A model generated the notes under the pieces. It searched no databases. It had not been told where the DNA came from and saw nothing but the letters and a program-made list of their open reading frames with translations. A stretch of DNA of 64,000 nt from NCBI GenBank assembly GCA_958430865.1, contig CAUDNR010001112.1, positions 201,723-265,722 on the forward strand. Reading direction: 5' to 3'. The position numbers and the translations under genes are program-made. Origin of the DNA: Entrophospora sp. SA101. Its lineage: Eukaryota; Glomeromycota; Glomeromycetes; Entrophosporales; Entrophosporaceae. This document shows, piece after piece, positions 58,501-64,000 of the stretch; position 1 is the first letter of the stretch, and each line of letters opens with the position of its first letter.

Positions 58501-59724
58501 AAAGAAATCTCAACAACGTATGAATAGATGAAAAATGATTAGGAAATGTACTGACAGGATCCTGCAAACTTCATAGATAGGTCAGTAACAAAAACCCCAG
58601 TTTGTTATATGATTGGATCCAGAACAATATTAAGTTTAATATGTAACTTGACCTAAGGTTTGCAATAATATTAGAAAAAAGAACATAATTTGACCCATAA
58701 CATTAAAAGACCAATCAATTGATTTAACTGGTCAACTGATTATAATAATTCACTAATTTTTATAATTTAAATATTTTAACAAATTTTTTTAATATAAAAT
58801 ATAATCATTAACTACTACTATGTAATGATAGATTGGACCATACTAAACCTAACCAAACTTTTTGATGTATATAATAATTTGACCCACAGATTGGCCCTAT
58901 TAATGTTTAAAATTGACCCTATTATAATTATTGACAAAAAACTTGATTTATAAATTTAATCCAGATGCGGCAGTAACTTCTTTATGAAATCTGTGGGGTT
59001 GTTGTATGTGAAGTTGAAATATTATGGAGTGGGGTGAAATTCTGATTGGCTAATTTGAATTTCACATATGGGGAGTCTCAAGCGAAAATGAGTCAATTTT
59101 GAAAATCACGATTTTAAGAAAAACCCCCTTAAAGTTGCAGATCTTTTTAAGTTCAATATGTTATGCAAACAGTTTTCTTGACATATCTCGAAATTTTATT
59201 AAGTAAGTATGGGTATATTTCTAAGATAAAAAGATTCACTGACACAAATTATATATTATTATATCATTATCTCGAAAATGACAAAAAAAAAAATTTTTTT
59301 GACTCAATATATTTATAATTTCTTGGTAAACATTGTAACCCAGAATCCAATGTAGAATCAATCATAGAAATGCAATATTAAGTGGGCAAATACATCCAGC
59401 TCAAGAAGATAATAATATTGATTGAATTATAGAAGTCTAATTATCAAATGATATTTTTTTGGTTGGCGCCTAAATTAAAGACCAAAATCCCAAAACAAAA
59501 AAATTCTTTTTTTGGATAAGCATTATTATTGGTTTCAATTTTTCCAAAAATAAAAAAAAAAAAACTGATAAATTTTGCAATGTCAATTATGTGACATGTT
59601 CACTTTGTCAGTACTAGCTGAAAATGACTATCTATTATGTAGTCATTTGAATTTTTTAGAAGCTACCATACTAATTAATATAAATAAAAAAATTTTTCTT
59701 CAAAACAATAAATTTTTATAAACA
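58501..59724. other. Gene-poor stretch
   Basis: AT-rich, no gene seen. It holds a second copy of the GTGAAATTCTGATTGGCTAA word (about 59038) and a pair of inverted GAAAATGA / TTTTTTTGACTCA words at 59090-59310. Confidence 0.4.
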
Positions 59725-60887
59725 ATGTCAACGCCATCAACTACTACAACACAGAACCAGCAACAAAAGCAACATAAGCAATAATAGCAAGAGTAAAAAA
59801 GTTTACACCCGAGGAAAAATACTAATTAATTACAAGAAATCTAAAGAAGTTATGGGTGGAGAGGAAATTTTAAAAATTCTCAAGGAAAGAGATTTAAAAC
59901 TTTACTGGAGTACAGCACCCGACTGGTAAACCGCACATTGGATACTTTGTGCCAATGTCAAAAATTGCTGATTTTTAAACAGCTGGTGTTGAGGTTTGGT
60001 GTATTCTTTTTAATAAAAGAGGATTAAAAAAAAATTAGAATTTTAATTATATTATTAGCTGATATTCATGCTTTTCTTGATATAATATGAAAGCACCATT
60101 AGAGCTCGTAAATTTTCGAACAAAATATTATAAGGTGCTTATTAAAACTACTTTTGGAGTACCAATTGAAAAATTGAAATTGTAGTTATCAATTTACAGC
60201 CAAATACAGCATGGATAATTATAAACTTTGTGCATTAGTTACAGAACACGATGCAAGAAAAGCGGGCGCAGAAGTAGTTAAACAAGTAGAATCGGCTTGT
60301 TATAGGTTTACTTTATCCCAGGATTGCAAGCATTAGATGAAGAATATTTAGAGGTTGATGCACAATTTGGAGGTGTTGATCAGAGAAAAATATTTGTTTT
60401 TGCTGAAAGACATTTGCTTGCATCTTGGATATAAAAAAGAATATACTTGATGAATCAAATTGTTCCTGGCTTGGCAGGATCCAAAATGTCATCGTCAGAT
60501 CCAGGTTCCAAAATTGATTTACTGATGAATTACGTACTATTACTCGTAAAATAAAGCAAGCATTTTGTGAAGAAGGCAATATTGTAGAGAATGGACCTTT
60601 ATCATTTGTAAAATCTGTTTTATTTCCATTATATTCGCTCAACTTCCAAACACCACGATTTGCAATCAAAAGACCAGAAAAATATGGTGGAGATGTTAAT
60701 TATGCAGATTATCAATCTTTGAGAAAATGATTTCGTCCATCCTGGAGATTTAAAAAACATCAATTACAATATTAATGCAATATTGGAACTTATTAGAAAG
60801 AAATGGGAGAGTGATCCCGTACTTAAAGAATTAGTTAAAAATGCATATCCAAAGCCAGATGCTAAAACTGTTGTAAAACAAATATAA
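59725..60887 (+). pseudogene. Tyrosyl-tRNA synthetase pseudogene (cytosolic type)
   Basis: Readable across frames from ATG 59725 to TAA 60887: FTPEEKY, the class I HIGH motif in [56 protein letters not shown], the KMSKS motif in [43 protein letters not shown] and VKNAYPKPDAKTVVKQI. This is the catalytic core of cytosolic TyrRS (yeast Tys1 type). Damage: two stops after HKQ near 59781, several frameshifts, stops at KY-LIT and ADF-TAG. An intron remnant of about 57 bases before ADIHAF, with its donor lost, indicates a decayed DNA duplicate rather than a retrocopy. A functional gene must exist elsewhere. Confidence 0.88.
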
Positions 60888-62624
60888 AAATAAAAATAAA
60901 TTTATTCAACGATAATGACTTATTTTAATATTTACAAGGACAATTGGTCCCCCAAGCCAATATACAAAATGCCCGATCTTTTTTTGTCATGACTTTCTAT
61001 TTCAGTTGTCATAGTTGTCATTTATTATTATTATTATTAAAAAATTTGATTTAAGAACGTGGACTGTTTAATGATCGAAGTTAGATTGTGCGTCAATAGA
61101 GAACTCCGGATTATTATTTGATAGTGTTTTTTTTTTGCTAGTTACATGAAAATTGGGCAAGACTTTTTTAAACAAGTGATGTGACTATTTGGGTATAGTA
61201 GAAAATTTTTATTACAAATCATATCCAAAATTAGGTAAAGCAATTTTTATGTCATATGAATTATGAGTAAAGCAAAAAATTTTATAAGCAAGGAAGGGAG
61301 GGTTAAATTGTAATTGGCGTAGAAAGTTTTGTGTCCTTTCCTGCTTATTACTAATACTAAAAATTTATTTTCACGATTTTATCTTGGTATTAGTAATATT
61401 AATAAATTTTTTCAATGGTTTACATGTGAAGTTGAGATGTTATTATTATATGCTAAAATGGGTAAAGAGAAAAAAATGTTACATTTTAGAATTTAATAAC
61501 CTGGTCCTGTTTATAGTAATGACGTATATCGGTGCTATTCAAAAGATGTTAAAGGACAAAGCAAGCCTCAAGATTCATTCACGTGATATTTGCATTTGTG
61601 GAGATCTCTGAACAAGTATATCCGCATTTCTTCATATTTTAATTATATGTTTAAACTTACGTTCAACAAAACGATTTTAGTTTGCATAATAATGATGTCG
61701 TTTTTTATGATTTGCGTAAAATTAATATGGAACGCTAGATAGCTGTTAAAGCAAAAAAAAAAGGGCTATTACTATAGAGGTCATTAATTAAAGCCGTCAA
61801 ATAAATAAATAAAATACATAATCTTTTTTACTATTTATGATTGGAATATGACCGGAGGCTATAAACAAATATGCCTAAGGAATGCTACCAATCCCTACTG
61901 TCAAAATCAACAAAAGCTTATCGTATCCGTTCAGACCATCAAATCAATCATATTTACCACTTAGGATGATATAAAAAATAAAAATTGTATATTTGATCAC
62001 AGTGGTTTCTAACCAGAGTTTTATTTTTACACATGGCCGGCTAACGTAGATGAAGTTTCTTATGCATTTACTAATTCGTCCATTCTTAATCATTCATCAC
62101 TTTATTAATCATTTTGTAAGTATTGTTCTGAGAAAGCAGTATATTACATAGCCCACATTCTCTTCATAGCAAACCATCCGTTCTATGTGTATTTTTGTGC
62201 CTTTATTTGCTATAAAAAGAGTTATTAAAGGTTCGCTATATAGAAAGAGGATATATATTATAAAAAAATGATTACTATAATGTGATGTGTTCTAACCGTT
62301 AAACAAAAAAAAGTCGTTGTGATAATGAAACAACGGCTTTTTTTAACTTTATGCATAATATAATATTTTTATTCCAAAATAATTAATTATAAAATTAATT
62401 TTTTTTATGATAATACATATTCGTTAAATATTTACCAATCAATGTATCGGTAAATGGGAATTTAATCATTTACATTTACATGTTACAAATTTTCACAAAT
62501 ACGTGGTGGTGACAAATTTTAAATCGATTATCACTTTTTTTTGCTCATTAATATATTGAAAAACTGTTTCAGTATTTGTACGATTTTTAAAACACAACAT
62601 CAAAATTCTCTCACATACACAAAT
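60888..62624. other. Gene-poor stretch
   Basis: No gene supported; a plus-strand frame at 61384-61611 has no protein-like features. TTCGCTATATAGAAAGAGG at 62233-62251 resembles transposon fragments at 3.9 and 40.1 kb. Confidence 0.4.
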
Positions 62625-63122
62625 ATGCCGAAAAAGAACAAATCCTTTAAAATATCAGACGTTTTAAATAAATGGTTAGAATCAAGAATTAAATCAAGGT
62701 TGGAAAAGAATGCTGGTGGATTTTTAACAGCAGAACAAGCATTGGATGATATTATTAAAGAAATTACCATAAAGTCATTATCTCAACTTCCATTACCGGT
62801 ATTTTCTATCTCAATGAAAACTTTGGCTGAACTTGACGAAAAAAGTAAATTGGAGATGTTGGAAGGATTAATAGCAATAACACCAAACCCTGAATTTGCT
62901 TTTGCTGTTACTACATCATCAACATCATCTTTTTCTAATGTTGGCAATGGCGGTGTAGTAGTAGCAGATAAAATTCGGGATTATTTGGTTTCCATTCTTT
63001 TACCAACAACAACAACAACTTCTTCTTCTTCGCAAGAAAATTCTACAAAAGTTTCAATAGAAATTCAGCCAAGATTTTTAAATATTGTAAATACTGTTTT
63101 AAAAGAATCCTATGACTCTTAA
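62625..63122 (+). CDS. Conserved-looking protein of unknown function
   Basis: Single-exon gene, 165 residues from the ATG at 62625 (MPKKNKSFKISDVLNKWLES). It is soluble and largely helical: basic N-terminus, then LEKNAGGFLTAEQALDDIIK, then LPLPVFSISMKTLAELDEKS and LEMLEGLIAITPNPEFAF. A Thr/Ser-rich linker from repeated ACA/TCT codons precedes a final helix (FLNIVNTVLKESYDS). An upstream frame exists but has no ATG. A C-tract follows the stop. I do not recognise the family. It converges with the helicase gene at the window edge. Confidence 0.6.
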   Translation: MPKKNKSFKISDVLNKWLESRIKSRLEKNAGGFLTAEQALDDIIKEITIKSLSQLPLPVFSISMKTLAELDEKSKLEMLEGLIAITPNPEFAFAVTTSSTSSFSNVGNGGVVVADKIRDYLVSILLPTTTTTSSSSQENSTKVSIEIQPRFLNIVNTVLKESYDS

Positions 63123-63850
63123 AAACCCCCCCCCCCCCCCTTTAAAATCTTGTAAATTTCTTTCTTTATCTATGCTAGAAAAAAAAAGAGAAATTAATAT
63201 ATCATGCAACTATTTTAAGTTTGTTGTTTTTAATTCAAAGGAAAAAATAATTACTATTTTTTATGTAAAAAATTATTATTAATTATATATAAAAAAAAAT
63301 TAAACTACATTTTTTTTAATTTTTTTGTAAAGAATGAGTAATTTATAAGCAAGCATTTACATTTTACTAATAATAGAATTGCACAGTAGTGGTTTTGAAT
63401 TTACTACTGGGTAATGACGTTGAAAGGCTTGTTGCCTGTCCATTTTTTACTTTAAAAGGGATAAAGATGTATTAAGTACAGCTTCGGGTATACACACGTG
63501 GACTTTTTGTAATTTTACGATATAACGAGATTCAAAAAAAATTTCTCGATTTAAAGGGGACGATGATAGTTGCGATTAAAATAAAATTAGTTATATCGGA
63601 TTTTTGTGTGCGCGCTCGAAATGATTTTTAAAATTTCAAATGAGAGAAAGACGACATTTTAATATTTTTTTGTATTGATTATAATAACAACAACAACTAT
63701 TACATAAATAAATAATTGTTATTATTATCATAATCTACTATTACTACTTCATAACAACGGGTAATTTGCTATTATTTCATATATAATAAATAATAAATAA
63801 TAAATAATAATATGCTGTTATTAAATATAAATGAGGAAATTAAATAATAA
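63123..63850. other. Convergent intergenic region
   Basis: Contains a run of about 16 C bases at 63126-63140, T and A runs, and ATA/AAT microsatellites near 63670-63830. It lies between two genes whose 3' ends face each other. No gene seen. Confidence 0.5.
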
Positions 63851-64000
63851 TTAAGTAACATATTTCTTTACAATTTCTTCAACTTCAGGCCAATTATCTG
63901 TTGGAAGCTTTACAATTTCACGTTGGAAATGTGATTCAATTTTTTTAATCAAATCCCAACTTGTAGCATCATGTACAAAATTAATAGAGACACCAGATCT
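63851..64000 (-). CDS. DBP5: DEAD-box RNA helicase, DBP5/DDX19 type, C-terminal end
   Basis: The last 49 residues of a gene whose 5' part lies beyond the window: RSGVSINFVHDATSWDLIKK, then HFQREIVKLPTDNWPEVEEI and VKKYVT, stop at 63851. The GVSINFVHD and LPTDxWxEVExIVKK motifs match the C-terminus of Dbp5/DDX19, the ATPase that releases mRNA export factors at the cytoplasmic face of the nuclear pore. Related eIF4A-type helicases end differently. Confidence 0.8.
   Translation of the reverse strand, partial: RSGVSINFVHDATSWDLIKKIESHFQREIVKLPTDNWPEVEEIVKKYVT

Noticed and set aside
1..64000. tRNA, rRNA genes and CRISPR arrays
   Set aside because: Looked for T-loop words, rRNA cores and regularly spaced repeats; none convincing.

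Overview
The window looks like nuclear DNA of an early-diverging fungus, most likely an arbuscular mycorrhizal fungus (Glomeromycotina, Rhizophagus-like). This is inferred from the very AT-rich sequence, short AT-rich GT-AG introns, standard stop codons, kinases with an HxDLHSGN catalytic loop, PIF1-type helicase relics, TnpB/Fanzor-like relics and large amounts of decayed transposon DNA. No rRNA, tRNA or CRISPR array was recognised.

Left part (1-19.4 kb): a block of about 7.03 kb occurs twice as a direct repeat (1-7028 and 12330-19357, offset 12329) and appears identical by eye. Each copy carries a multi-pass membrane protein gene (minus strand) and a broken protein-kinase gene (plus strand) split by a 1.5 kb hAT-like transposon derivative, which itself contains a smaller MITE. 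Between the copies lie a dead PIF1-like helicase, a 10-N assembly gap and a 7-TM membrane protein gene cut off at its 5' end exactly at the second copy's left border. That geometry suggests either a recent duplication or an assembly error.

Middle part (19.4-44.2 kb): a decayed TnpB/Fanzor-type RNA-guided nuclease gene; a BTB/POZ gene; a five-exon Mediator MED18 gene; a seven-exon HAD phosphatase (PHO13/phosphoglycolate phosphatase type); a hAT transposase tail; a five-exon SAM methyltransferase; a long gene-poor stretch with repeats; a secreted or membrane Pro/Thr-rich protein; a kinase pseudogene closely related to those on the left; and a molybdate (MOT1-type) transporter with a GC-AG intron.

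Right part (44.2-64 kb): a five-exon P4-type phospholipid flippase (DNF class); a small cysteine-rich secreted protein flanked by a MITE, with a degenerate paralogue 4 kb away; a decayed cytosolic tyrosyl-tRNA synthetase copy; an unrecognised 165-residue protein; and, at the right edge, the C-terminus of a DBP5/DDX19-type RNA helicase. The intact genes are unrelated housekeeping or transport genes. The accessory interest lies in the layers of mobile elements and in duplicated and decaying gene copies.
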